Assembly: GCF_002086515.1 (NCBI RefSeq)
Contig: NZ_MVHH01000032.1
Location: forward strand, 1 to 50,707
DNA from: Mycolicibacter arupensis
GTDB taxonomy: Bacteria > Actinomycetota > Actinomycetes > Mycobacteriales > Mycobacteriaceae
Direction: 5' to 3'
DNA: 50,707 bases
Positions 1 through 9,348 of the stretch are shown in pieces (position 1 is the first letter of the stretch; the number at the start of each line of letters is the position of its first letter). Below the pieces are notes generated by a model. It was given only the letters and a program-made list of their open reading frames with translations, was not told the DNA's origin and did no database searches. The position numbers and the translations under genes are program-made.

Positions 1-38
1 CAATCAATCACATACGGCTCTAGAACAAAGTGGTCCGA

Positions 39-3000
39 CTATCGGGGACCTGCCACAAGCACGAGGAAGCCGATGTTCTTGTGGTGTGGCGTCGGAAACA
101 TCTGTGCCAGCTCGCCACGCCGATGGTTGAGCATGGGGCCGAAGTAGACGTGTTCAACGTCGAACGGGCGATAACAACCTCGCCGCACCTCCTCGCCTGA
201 GTACGCACTCACCGTCCCGCGAGCGAGGTGTTGTTTGAGGGTTGCCGACCACTTGATGCGCGTCTCGTCCGCTGCGTGTGGGTTCTGAGCTAGGTATGCG
301 GTGACGGCTTTCTCGTCACGGCGGGTTACACCTTGGGCTTGGCAGTAGCTGTCAAAGGGTTCGAGCTGATCGTTGTAGTTGGTGACCAGGCGTGAGACGT
401 TGGCTTTAAGTTCCTGGCGGGAGTAGTTGTACACCCAAGCATCCCGCGCCGTCTCCAGTCCGCGCGAGAGCGTGGTGAAGATAGTGACGGATCCTGGAGC
501 AGGCTTCTTATCCCCGATCACAGGCCATGAGCCGTAGGCGTCATCGCGCTGATTCACCCAGTCGCCGTGTTCGTTCGGGGTGATGGTCTTCCAATCCACG
601 GCGTCGAATTGGGTCTCATCTACGATCCGCAGCTTGTCCTCGCGGCTGAGGTAGTCACCAATGTCGTGGTAGAAGACGTCGCACGGCCCGCTGCGGTCGG
701 CGCCTTTGACCCCGACGAAGACGGCGACGGTGTTGCGGCTGCCCGCGCCGAAGACCTTGCCGCCCTCCTTACGAGACAACTCACCCGCGGTGCGCTGGTT
801 CCCTCGCAGGTTGTAGACGTAGACCGCCGAGTAGTCGTCGGCCAGGGATAGCCGGATCCCGTCGGCGGTGTTGCCGTCGATCCAGCCGCCGTTGGATACG
901 AACCCGACAACGCCTGCATCCCCGATACGGTCAGTTGCCCAGCGGAAAGCCCGGATGTAGGAGTCGTAGAGGCTGTTCTTGTTGGTCGCGGTCGACCGCT
1001 TCGCGTAGGTGTCTTCGATCCGCCCGTCCAGCGTGGGGTATTTCACGTTGGCGTTCAGGTCATTGGCGCTGGTCTGCCCCACGGAGTACGGCGGATTCCC
1101 GACGATCACGTTGATGGGTGTCGCCAGCTGGGCTTCGATGCGGGCGTTGTTGTGCGGGAACATCAGCGAGTCCATCGAGTCATCAGCTTCGCTGATCTGG
1201 AAGGTGTCGGCCAGCACGATGCCGGGGAACGGCTCGTAGTCGTCAGTGTCGGCGGTTTTGCCCGCCAGGGCGTGGTAGGTGGTCTCGATGTTGACCGCGG
1301 CGATGTAGTAGGCCAGCAGCATGATCTCGTTGGCGTGCAGCTCGGTTGAGTATTTGCGCTTTAGGTCCTGCGCGGTGATCAGCTCCGATTGCAGCAGGCG
1401 GGTGACGAAGGTGCCGGTGCCGGTGAACCCGTCGAGGATGTGCACGCCCTCATCGGTCAGGCCGCGGCCGAAGTGCTGGCGAGACACGATGTCGGTCGCG
1501 CGGAGGATGAAGTCAACTATCTCGGTGGGGGTGTAGACGATGCCCAACGCTTCGGCCTGCTTCTTGAAACCGATGCGGAAGAACTTCTCGTAAAGCTCGG
1601 CAATGATCGCCTGCTTGCCTTCGGCGCTGCTCACTTCGGCTGCGCGACGGCGCACCGATTCGTAGAACCCTTCGAGTCGGGCGGTTTCGGCTTCCAGTCC
1701 GGTGCCGCCGAGCGTGTCGACCATCTTCTGCATGGTGCGCGACACCGGGTTGTGCGAAGCGAAGTCGTGGCCGGCGAATAGGGCATCGAATACCGGCTTG
1801 GTGATCAGATGCTGGGCGAGCATGCTCACCGCGTCGGCTTCGGTGATGGAGTCGTTGAGGTTGTCCCGCAGGCCCTGCAGGAAGTGGCCGAACGCTTCGG
1901 TGGCCGCCCCGTCCGCGCCGTCGAGGATCGCGGTGATCCGGGTGACCAGAGCTGAGGCGATGTCGGCGACGTCAGCGGCCCACTGCTCCCAGTAGGTGCG
2001 GGTGCCGACCTTGTCGACGATGCGGGCATAGATCGCCTCCTGCCACGCCGATAGCGAGAACAGGGCCATCTGCTGTGCACGATCGGCGTCCAGGTCGTCC
2101 TGGTCGCTGATGTGGTCGAGAATGGGGCCGATGTGGCCGCCGAGCAGCTTGTTGGTCCCAACACCGCCCTTCTTGTCGGTGTCATTGTTGAGGGCAATCG
2201 AGTTGACCATCGCATCGAAGCGTTCATCGTGCGACCGCAGCGCGTTGAGGACCTGCCAGACCACCTTGAACCGCTGGTTGTCGCCGAGTGCGGTCGACGG
2301 TTCGACTCCTTGGGGGACCGCGACGGGCAGGATCACGTAGCCGTAGTCCTTGTTGTCGGCTTTGCGCATCACCCGCCCGACTGACTGCACCACGTCCACG
2401 ACCGAATTGCGCGGGTGCAGAAACAGCACCGCGTCCAACGCAGGAACATCGACGCCTTCGGACAGGCAGCGGGCGTTGGTGAGGATGCGGCATTCGTCTT
2501 CGGCGACAACGCCCTTCAGCCACGTCAGCTCGGCGTTGCGTTGGAGGGCGTTGAAGGTGCCGTCGACGTGGTGCACCGCGCAGGTCAAGCCGCGGTTGGT
2601 GGCCTCGACGTGTTGGCCATCGTTTTCGTGCTCATCAAGCAGTTGCTGGTAGCGGGTGACCACGATCGGGAACATCTCGGCGACCTGCTTGGAACTTTTG
2701 ATGTCCCGGGCGAACGCCACTGCGCGGCGCATCGGCACTTCACCGGGAGCGAAGCCGCTGCCGTCGGGTCCGGTTCCGGCGCGTTTGGCCAATCCGTTCC
2801 AGCAGCCGACCAGTTTGGAGGCGTCATCAAGGGTCAGCTCCCCGTCGATCGCCGACAGTTGGCGTTGCAGTCCAGGTGCGATCACCGATTCGTCGATGGT
2901 CAGCACCAGCACCTTGTAGTCGGTGAGCAGGCCACGCTCCACGGCGTCGCCGAACGACAGCCGGTGAAACTCCGGGCCGTAAATTTCTTCGCTGTCCATC

Positions 3001-3239
3001 GTCGCCAGCTCGGCCGAATGCGCGGCGGCCTTGTCTTTCACCGCGTCGGTGAAGATGCGCGGTGTGGCCGTCATGTACAGCCGGCGCTGCGCCTTGAGGT
3101 AGTCGGCGTCGTGGATGCGCACGAAGTTCGATTCGTCATCGCCGGCCAAGGTGACGCCGGTGGTGCGGTGGGCCTCGTCGATTTTACTGAACGGGTACCC
3201 AGATTCACGCGGTCGGACATGCGGGTTTGTGTTGCGCAC
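39..3239 (-). pseudogene. C-terminal part of split type ISP-like restriction-modification helicase-methyltransferase
   Basis: This is the distal part of a single-chain restriction enzyme that would translocate on DNA with an SF2 helicase motor and methylate adenine. It starts at the DEAH box (DEAHRTTG, residue about 21) and lacks the Walker A half, which lies at 19674-20642. Visible are the TATP motif, helicase motifs V and VI (SEGVDVP, QSVGRVMR), methyltransferase motif I (DGFTGTGTF, about residue 605) and the catalytic NPPY (about residue 716). The first 20 residues (from a GTG) are encoded by the inserted element and are not original. The frame ends at a TAG at 39-41 soon after NIGFLVLVAGPR, earlier than expected for a family of roughly 1500-1600 residues, so the target-recognition end also looks truncated. 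Restriction should be dead; a residual methyltransferase polypeptide is conceivable. The domain reading is strong; the exact subfamily is less certain. Confidence 0.85.
3177..3180. repeat. Left core copy (GTCG) of the Tn554-like insertion
   Basis: GTCG at the junction between the DEAH-box codons of the host gene and the element. The same four bases occur at 19674-19677. The shared core means the crossover can only be placed within about four bases. Confidence 0.75.
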
Positions 3240-3351
3240 ATGTAAGCCACATGGCGCCGATTCCCGCCTGAGCTACTCCCATGGCACCAGGAGTCATCCG
3301 CCTGGAGAACGAGCCACCGTCAAGATGTATTTCTGTGTTTGCCTGGCAGCT

Positions 3352-4317
3352 TCAGGCCTCCGGATTTGCTCCCAGCTGGCGTCTTCTGGCTGCTGCCCAA
3401 AGTTCAGCAGCTGCGGCATTCATCGCTTGCTCGTTGCGTTCCCAGGTCCGCTTATAGATCAGGTTGGGAACCAGCGGCGATGAGCGGCGCAAACCGTAGA
3501 GGCGCTCCTGCCACACCAGAAGATCGTCGTCGGTGAGGGCTTTGCCGCTGGCGTCGCGAACGGCACGTTCGATGTCTTCGGCCATTGAGCGCCGGTCGGT
3601 GCAGGCCTGGGCGGAGGCTCGCCATTGGTCGCTGACGTCGAGGTACGCGGGCAGCAGTGGCGCGGCTACACCTAGCAGGAACGTTGACAGTTGCAGGTCG
3701 CGGACCACGCTGACTAACACGATGACAGCTGTCCAGACCGCAAGGACGACCAGCCAGTACCGGGCGTTGAGCCTGAGAAGTCGTTCTGAATACGCCGCGT
3801 TGGCGCGCTGCGCAATCGCGACGCATGCAACGCCCGCGACCGTACGGTCCATCGGATACCAACCGTAAAGATTTTCCTGTTTAGCTCGGTCGGGCACTTG
3901 GGCGTCGGGGCCAACGAGGGTGGCAATATCTTCTGGTGCGGGTCTCGGTTCCCGCGTCGCCAGCAGCGGCATCGCGAAAACAAGGCGATCGAAATCTTCC
4001 TGTACTGCCGCTCCCTGTGCGGCCCGCTTGCTTTCCAGGGCGTTGAACACGGTGCGTGACAGGAAAATCCAGACACCCGCTACTGCAGCCACCGATACGG
4101 CGGCAACAGGAATGAACATAGCCACAAACGGAGCGGCGATCCCCATGACGCTGAGGCCAATCCACCGAAGGTAGGTCCAGTCCTTTGCCTTCGAGTACAA
4201 CGAACGCTGCGCGATCAGCAGGCGTAAAGCGGCCAGGGAATCCTGCGTTGTCGCCATCGCGGCGGCCGCGGGGGCCGAATAGGCCTGACCATCAGTGTCC
4301 ATCTGCCCATCATCCAT
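3352..4317 (-). CDS. S-4TM family pore-forming CBASS effector
   Basis: A 321-residue membrane protein with two pairs of hydrophobic helices, at about residues 52-70 and 72-90, then 186-204 and 208-226. They are separated by a soluble stretch holding the YGWYPMD motif, and a charged C-terminal tail follows. This matches the S-4TM family known beside SMODS-type nucleotide cyclases, where it is thought to open pores in the inner membrane when it senses the cyclic nucleotide. The ATG overlaps the end of the upstream CD-NTase gene by 8 bases (ATGGATGATGG), so the two are translationally coupled and very likely form one defence pair. The acidic leader before Met21 is not conserved-looking, so a later start is possible. 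No ubiquitin-like accessory genes (Cap2/Cap3) or HORMA/TRIP13 genes are nearby, which points to a minimal type I CBASS. Confidence 0.82.
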   Translation of the reverse strand: MDDGQMDTDGQAYSAPAAAAMATTQDSLAALRLLIAQRSLYSKAKDWTYLRWIGLSVMGIAAPFVAMFIPVAAVSVAAVAGVWIFLSRTVFNALESKRAAQGAAVQEDFDRLVFAMPLLATREPRPAPEDIATLVGPDAQVPDRAKQENLYGWYPMDRTVAGVACVAIAQRANAAYSERLLRLNARYWLVVLAVWTAVIVLVSVVRDLQLSTFLLGVAAPLLPAYLDVSDQWRASAQACTDRRSMAEDIERAVRDASGKALTDDDLLVWQERLYGLRRSSPLVPNLIYKRTWERNEQAMNAAAAELWAAARRRQLGANPEA

Positions 4318-5167
4318 AAGTGGGAAACTTTATCCCGAAGATGTTGCGCCACAGAGGGATCGCTTCGCTATGCAAGCCTTTGTAAGCTTTGTACCACGCA
4401 TTGTTGGCAGTGTTCTCTGCAGCTTTCAGTTGCGCGGCGATGGCCCGTCTCTGCTCGACGCCGAGGTATCCGGAGATGTCCTGTCCGGCATGCCAGCACC
4501 AGTCAATCTCAGACTGCGCGATCTCGAACCACTGATAGACAGGCCAGCTGTAATCGCTCCACGATGTCTCGAGTTTTAGTGTGATCACTTCCAGGTGGTA
4601 GCTCTGCAATTTGACGGTCTGTCGACGATTCCAGTGCTTGAGCATCGTGATGACACGTCGGAAGCGGGGTCCTCGCGCACTGACGGCGGTGGCGATCTCG
4701 CTGCTGTACTGGGGAGGGTTGGTCGGCAGCCAGATCTCTCGTGTCATGTCCGGGATGTTGTAGCCGGTCACCTGGCCATTGTTATCGGTCAATCTGGATG
4801 CAGGAACGACATCGATGTTGGGCCAGGATTCGAAGGTCACCGTCACTGCCTGGCCGTTGCGCCTTCCTGTACCGGCCTGTCCAGTTCCCAGGGCGTTCTT
4901 GACCGCGAGCAGAACCTCTGACGGCTGGCGATCCTTGATGTGCTTGCCGTAGTGCAGGACCGCCATCACGTCGACGTCGGCGTGCTCCTTAAGTGCGGTG
5001 TACCGAGGGATCGAACCGAATGCAATCGCATCCAGGACGTCGATACCGTTGTTGCGCAATCTGCCGAGCACCCAATCGCGGCGCGCGTTAGCTGTCGCGT
5101 GATGATCTCCGGGCAGATTGACCTCGTCGTAGAAGCGTTCGAACGCCGCTTCAGTCGTCCACGCCAT
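4310..5167 (-). CDS. CD-NTase (SMODS-like cyclic oligonucleotide synthase) of CBASS
   Basis: A 285-residue nucleotidyltransferase that would make a cyclic di- or oligonucleotide alarm after phage infection. The fold's signature is intact: the FGS motif (G51, S52), the paired aspartates of DVDV (D64, D66) in the context EHADVDVMAV, and a third aspartate in WPNIDVVPA (D119). A helical C-terminal half follows. Length and layout fit the CD-NTase/SMODS family rather than tRNA nucleotidyltransferases or MNT antitoxins. The gene overlaps its downstream partner, the S-4TM effector, by 8 bases. Which CD-NTase clade and which product cannot be told by eye. All catalytic residues are present, so the enzyme should be active. 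Confidence 0.85.
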   Translation of the reverse strand: MAWTTEAAFERFYDEVNLPGDHHATANARRDWVLGRLRNNGIDVLDAIAFGSIPRYTALKEHADVDVMAVLHYGKHIKDRQPSEVLLAVKNALGTGQAGTGRRNGQAVTVTFESWPNIDVVPASRLTDNNGQVTGYNIPDMTREIWLPTNPPQYSSEIATAVSARGPRFRRVITMLKHWNRRQTVKLQSYHLEVITLKLETSWSDYSWPVYQWFEIAQSEIDWCWHAGQDISGYLGVEQRRAIAAQLKAAENTANNAWYKAYKGLHSEAIPLWRNIFGIKFPTYG

Positions 5168-5436
5168 AACACCTCATCCTCAATGCCGCCGGCCGAGCGC
5201 CGCTCAAGGTGTGGCTGAGCTGCGGCTGCCACGCACTTTGGCGACAGCAAGAACCATAACGGTCCGCACCGACAGCGAAGGCGCGCCAGCGGGCCACAAC
5301 GCAGACTTGCAACTGACTGCTCGGACAAGGTCGAGCACGCGCCGCCGGGTACTGATCGCCGCGCGGCGGCCAGCCGCCGAGTCGGCGGCGCGGTGGTGCA
5401 ACTGCGCGCGGAGGCACCCGCGGCCTTGGCGTCGTG
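5168..5436. other. Non-coding stretch upstream of the CBASS pair
   Basis: 269 bases without a convincing gene; frames on both strands have low-complexity Arg/Ala-rich translations. It should hold the promoter of the CD-NTase/S-4TM pair, but no clear -35/-10 pair or operator stands out. Confidence 0.4.
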
Positions 5437-5673
5437 CTAGTGGTCGAAGCACCGATCCACGCCCGGCACTTCCGCGAACCATTCGCTGGTATCAAGCTGC
5501 CCGCCGAGGTATCCGTTGGAGCGGTACGGGCCCGGCTTGACGCGGTTGCAGGCTATTGAGCCTGATGCGTTCCGCAGCCAGCCGGTGAGAGCCCGCACCG
5601 GGTTGTCGTTCTCCTCAGCAAGCACCGAGACCGCAGCGGCTTCCCCGTAGGCGATCACATACGCCGTCACCAT
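5437..5673 (-). CDS. Small hypothetical protein
   Basis: A 78-residue reading frame from the ATG at 5673, which overlaps the stop of the gene before it (TGATG). The sequence holds no motif I recognise; residues such as GWLRNASGSIACN and the end VPGVDRCFDH look like a folded small protein rather than a random frame. It lies between the nuclease/helical-repeat gene and the CBASS pair on the same strand. The linked start supports translation, but the gene call is tentative. Confidence 0.4.
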   Translation of the reverse strand: MVTAYVIAYGEAAAVSVLAEENDNPVRALTGWLRNASGSIACNRVKPGPYRSNGYLGGQLDTSEWFAEVPGVDRCFDH

Positions 5674-5936
5674 CAAGCCGGGTCGTCCATTTCGATCACG
5701 AACAGCCAGTCACCGACCCGCACCGTGTTCACACCGTCGAGACACCAGAGCTCGCCGATGCCACCGCTGGCGCTGACGACGTCGCGCATGATCCCGGCGG
5801 CACTGGTGGATAGCACGCGGGCAGGAGGCACGCGGCAACGTCGCTGCTGCTGAGCACGAACGACGGCGGCCTGTTCGCTGCCGTCGACCCGCTGCCTTAC
5901 AGGCTGAAGGTCTCCCGTCAGCTCCACAGCGGTCAT
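5673..5936 (-). CDS. Small hypothetical protein
   Basis: An 87-residue frame starting 22 bases after the stop of the large nuclease gene (5958) on the same strand and coupled to the next small frame by TGATG. The C-terminal part (residues about 57-87, ending GDWLFVIEMDDPA) reads like beta strands. No family is recognised. It could be the C-terminal remainder of a longer broken gene. Confidence 0.4.
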   Translation of the reverse strand: MTAVELTGDLQPVRQRVDGSEQAAVVRAQQQRRCRVPPARVLSTSAAGIMRDVVSASGGIGELWCLDGVNTVRVGDWLFVIEMDDPA

Positions 5937-5957
5937 TCGCCCACACGCGTCATGTAA

Positions 5958-8900
5958 TTAGGGTGGCGGCGCAGTCGGTCGCAGAACTGAACGGACAGAC
6001 CATCGCGGGTCCTGGAGGAGCCTCTCTCGGACGCCTGATCCTTGCCGGTGGGCTGTTCTACCCAATGCATTTGCGAGCGCACGTCTCACACGGGCGTCGG
6101 GGTCTTGGCTAAGCGCTTTGCCGAGGTCTTCCGGAATCGCCGTCGATTCGGCCCACAGGATGGCAGCGAGACTGCGTAATGTCCAGCTGCCTTGAGCCAG
6201 CAGGCCTATGTTGTCGCCGAGCTCGGATTTGACGAGTTGTAGTGCCTTGGTGACTCTGTAATCGTCATCGCTGCCGATACCGATGAGGCGGAGTGCAGTG
6301 TCTCGTACCAGCCGTTTCTCCTCAGGTGATTCTGCCAGTCGCGCTGCTAGGTATATGGCCGCCGGCCGGCTGTCGCTCCTGTCATTGATACGCATTGAAC
6401 CTAACGGACTGCTCATAGAACCGTTGAGCGCATCTGCCTGAGACGCAGGTGGATTAACCGCGAAATCTATCGCCTTGTCGAAGAATTGGCGGCGGTGTTC
6501 TTCGTCGAGATCACCCGTCAGGTTGTTTGCCGCAATAAGATAGGTGTCCCGGTTCGAGGACGGTTCCCATGGCGACGCCGCGTTCGACATGAGCATCTCG
6601 ATGCACGCAATGCGTTCCTCCACCGGCAGCACGGCTGCGAGCAGCGAGTCGTTGACAGCACCCGTACCAGTTGCAATTCGATTGGGACCGTTCTTGGTTG
6701 GTTCACGTAAGCGCTGTGCCCCGGCTTGAGCCGCTTCCGGAGAAACATGGTCGGGGTCGCTGTACCCGAGCAGGGCAGCCGCCTCGTAGTGGCCACACTC
6801 GGCCATTTCCCGGAGCCGATCGCCGACCCGGTCGAGGTTGGCCACAAGGACATCCCGTGCGTTCGAAGGGAACGGGTGCGCTCCCCGCGCATACAGTCCT
6901 ACGAGCTGCTCAAGTGCAGCGGTGCGAAGATCACCGCCGTGGGTGCGAGCAACACCTGCGGCAATCGCAACATGACTTTCGTCTGTGCGCCGGTAATGAT
7001 TTTCCTCGACCACCACAGCGTCAGTGAGCATTTCAAGCAGCGTCCGTGCGTCGCTGGCCGGAAGTCGCACAGACAACGCCGCGAGCAGACCATACGCCGA
7101 CAGATACATTTGCGGACTGAAGACCGGAGAGTCGAGGCGTGCACCCGAGACGACATCGTTGATCGCGCTGAGTGCTAGTTCGATGACGGTTTCGACCTGA
7201 TCATCGGGAATGAGATCGGCTTGTTCGGTAGCGAACTGCAGCGCGGAAGCTGCCACCCACGACAGCGGGCTCTTCATCAGCTCGGTGACATCGTGGTAGA
7301 CGTCGACGAATGCAACAGCAACTGCACGCGCCTCCTTGTAGTCACCTGCCCCAATTGTGTAGTAGGCAGCTAGCGGCAGATCGTCTGTAACACGGTAGAT
7401 CTGGCCCAACAGACGGCGAGCTTCGCGTTCGTCGTAGAAGGCAGCCGATCTGATCCCGTCGAGAAGCTGCCGGCGCAGGTTGATCGCTGCGACTCTCAGC
7501 TCGTCGTGGTGCAACGCCGCCAACGCTTTTTCCCGCGCGTCGGCCGCACTGGTAACGATCTTTGGTCGCGAGGGCAAGTCAGACAGGGCTTGCGCCAAGG
7601 GATGCCACTTGTCTTCGTGTAGTCCGCTGTAGCGGCTTGCTACGAAACGCTGACTGTAGAGCCAATCCGCCGCATCGGCGTGTCGCTTCGCCAGGCACGC
7701 CTCACTGATGGCTTCTTGCCACTCACTATCCGCTTCCGTGGGCGCCGCCTGAAGCAGTTTGTGGCGAGCGTGCCGCGCGAGAGTCAACGCCTTGAGATCC
7801 CGCCGCATCCCCGTCCTCGCGTTGTGGATCAGGTCAGCCCATTCGCCAGTGGCGTCGGCCACGGTCAGGCGAAGCCGCACCGCCACATCAATGTGAGTGC
7901 CGGCTACCTCCGTGGCGGTCGACTCGAGCTGTTCCCGGTGCGCGGTTATCCACGCCAAGTCGTCGTTCCCAAGAGCGCGTTCGGCGGCGAAAATGACCGT
8001 ACGGGCGCGATTCGCACTGTCGGTTGATCCAGTCGCTCCGGTAGGCAAGTCGATGCGCGAGGGGACCGGCGAGTGCATATGGGCTGTGACAAAGTCGGCG
8101 ATCTCGAAGGCAGAGCCAAGGGCCGGAGTACGCGCTGCTTGATTTTGGATTGGCCCGAACGCGGGGAAGCCTGCAAGGTCGCGCAAGATGCCGGTTACGC
8201 GGTCGGCTCGCAGCAAGTTGCCGGTATTCTCGGCCGCCCAGAGAGCGTCCATGAGCAGGCGGATTGCCGTGTCTTCCTCTCCTGCACGGACACAAAGCTC
8301 TGCCACCGTGTTGTCGAACTCGGCTGCGTGGCCGGGGAACCCCGCTGCAATTAATCGGTTCTGGATGTCGCGGTAGAGCACGAGCGCGCCGGCAGGATCG
8401 TCGGCAGATATGCTCTTGGCCCCGTCGAGCAGTCCCTGCGCATCAGTGCTTGCGAGGGGCCCGAGCAAGACTGCGTCCGCGGTGGCCACGGCATCAGGGC
8501 CTGGGATCTCGACGGGGGCAAGTACATGTGGGACACAGAACCGTTCGGCTGCCCCTGGGCCGAAGTACTTGATGACGATCTCTGGTTTGTCGCGCAACAT
8601 CTCCAAGATCCGTGATTGGTCCCAGATATCGATCTCTAAAGGATGGTGTTGCTCGTTGAGGGCAGTCTTGCGTTCAACGACAGCCCGGTCGTCTGTTTTG
8701 CAGCTGACGCCGATCACCAGTCGGACAAGGGTAAACGGCAGGGTTGACCGCGTGTACTTGTCGACCGCCTTGTTCAGATCAGCGACCGTGAACTGCTGGT
8801 GCCGTTTGGACTGAATACCCTCCGCGCTTCCGTGGGCATTGGTGCCAACGATGTCCAAGCCCTTCTGTTCTTGGCCTCTTTTCCCGAAGTAGCTTAGGGA

Positions 8901-9275
8901 ACGCAACCCGAGCTCGTGCCTCCCGAGATCCAGCAGAAGCCGCTCGAAATCTTCCCAATCCATTGAGTCCGTGGGAAGGAGTTCCAGCTGGGGATCAAGC
9001 ACCGGCTCAGTGATCCTGCCGGGCCCCTGACGGACCGGGTCGTCGATCGATATCGCGGCCAGTTCTACGTCTTGTTGGTCCAAGACGTCGGCGACCTGTT
9101 CGGTATTCACCTGGCCGGCACCGCCGCCGATGTCGGCCTGACGCATCCACTTCCTTAACGTCGATGGGTGCACCCCGAAATCGCCTGCGATCCTCCCGAT
9201 CGTCACCCCTTCCCCACGGTGGCGAGCCGTCCGTACGACGTGGTCGCGAAACTCCTTCGGATACGACCTTGCCAT
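5958..9275 (-). CDS. Mrr-like PD-(D/E)XK nuclease with long helical-repeat tail and OrfA-like HTH N-terminus
   Basis: About 1105 residues from the ATG at 9275, which has a GGGGAAAA ribosome site about 10 bases upstream. Residues 1-50 (ARSYPKEFRDHVVRTARHRG, then GVHPSTLRKWMRQAD) match the OrfA helix-turn-helix of IS3-family transposases. Residues about 104-185 form a nuclease of the Mrr/PD-(D/E)XK type: WEDFERLLLDL, then GLDIVG (D141) and GIQSKR (Q155, K157). The remaining 900 residues look like TPR-type helical repeats and end in a HEAT-like stretch (DPDARVRRALANALG). I see no Walker A, so this is not a STAND NTPase. A natural start at Met105 (about 8963) would remove the OrfA part. It lies 73 bases after hsdR inside the defence cargo. 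A defence role is inferred from context and nuclease motif only. Confidence 0.7.
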   Translation of the reverse strand: MARSYPKEFRDHVVRTARHRGEGVTIGRIAGDFGVHPSTLRKWMRQADIGGGAGQVNTEQVADVLDQQDVELAAISIDDPVRQGPGRITEPVLDPQLELLPTDSMDWEDFERLLLDLGRHELGLRSLSYFGKRGQEQKGLDIVGTNAHGSAEGIQSKRHQQFTVADLNKAVDKYTRSTLPFTLVRLVIGVSCKTDDRAVVERKTALNEQHHPLEIDIWDQSRILEMLRDKPEIVIKYFGPGAAERFCVPHVLAPVEIPGPDAVATADAVLLGPLASTDAQGLLDGAKSISADDPAGALVLYRDIQNRLIAAGFPGHAAEFDNTVAELCVRAGEEDTAIRLLMDALWAAENTGNLLRADRVTGILRDLAGFPAFGPIQNQAARTPALGSAFEIADFVTAHMHSPVPSRIDLPTGATGSTDSANRARTVIFAAERALGNDDLAWITAHREQLESTATEVAGTHIDVAVRLRLTVADATGEWADLIHNARTGMRRDLKALTLARHARHKLLQAAPTEADSEWQEAISEACLAKRHADAADWLYSQRFVASRYSGLHEDKWHPLAQALSDLPSRPKIVTSAADAREKALAALHHDELRVAAINLRRQLLDGIRSAAFYDEREARRLLGQIYRVTDDLPLAAYYTIGAGDYKEARAVAVAFVDVYHDVTELMKSPLSWVAASALQFATEQADLIPDDQVETVIELALSAINDVVSGARLDSPVFSPQMYLSAYGLLAALSVRLPASDARTLLEMLTDAVVVEENHYRRTDESHVAIAAGVARTHGGDLRTAALEQLVGLYARGAHPFPSNARDVLVANLDRVGDRLREMAECGHYEAAALLGYSDPDHVSPEAAQAGAQRLREPTKNGPNRIATGTGAVNDSLLAAVLPVEERIACIEMLMSNAASPWEPSSNRDTYLIAANNLTGDLDEEHRRQFFDKAIDFAVNPPASQADALNGSMSSPLGSMRINDRSDSRPAAIYLAARLAESPEEKRLVRDTALRLIGIGSDDDYRVTKALQLVKSELGDNIGLLAQGSWTLRSLAAILWAESTAIPEDLGKALSQDPDARVRRALANALGRTAHRQGSGVRERLLQDPRWSVRSVLRPTAPPP
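9040..9275 (-). mobile_element. IS3-family orfA remnant fused in frame to the nuclease gene
   Basis: The 5' part of the nuclease reading frame encodes the OrfA helix-turn-helix typical of IS3-family insertion sequences, without the leucine zipper and without orfB. Either an IS inserted at the start of the nuclease gene and decayed, or the two were fused. The right limit of the remnant may reach a little beyond 9275 into the leader. Confidence 0.55.
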
Positions 9276-9348
9276 GGTGATATTTTCCCCGCCTATTCTG
9301 GACAACAATGTCTCCGCCGAGATGCAAGCCAGCACGGATCCCGAGGAT

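Noticed and set aside
2415..3245. 276-codon plus-strand frame
   Set aside because: Antisense to the helicase-methyltransferase half, which has clear motifs; the frame has no recognisable domain and arises from high GC.
5958..9275. Avs/STAND-type NTPase defence protein
   Set aside because: No Walker A or NACHT-like motif was seen between the nuclease and the repeats.
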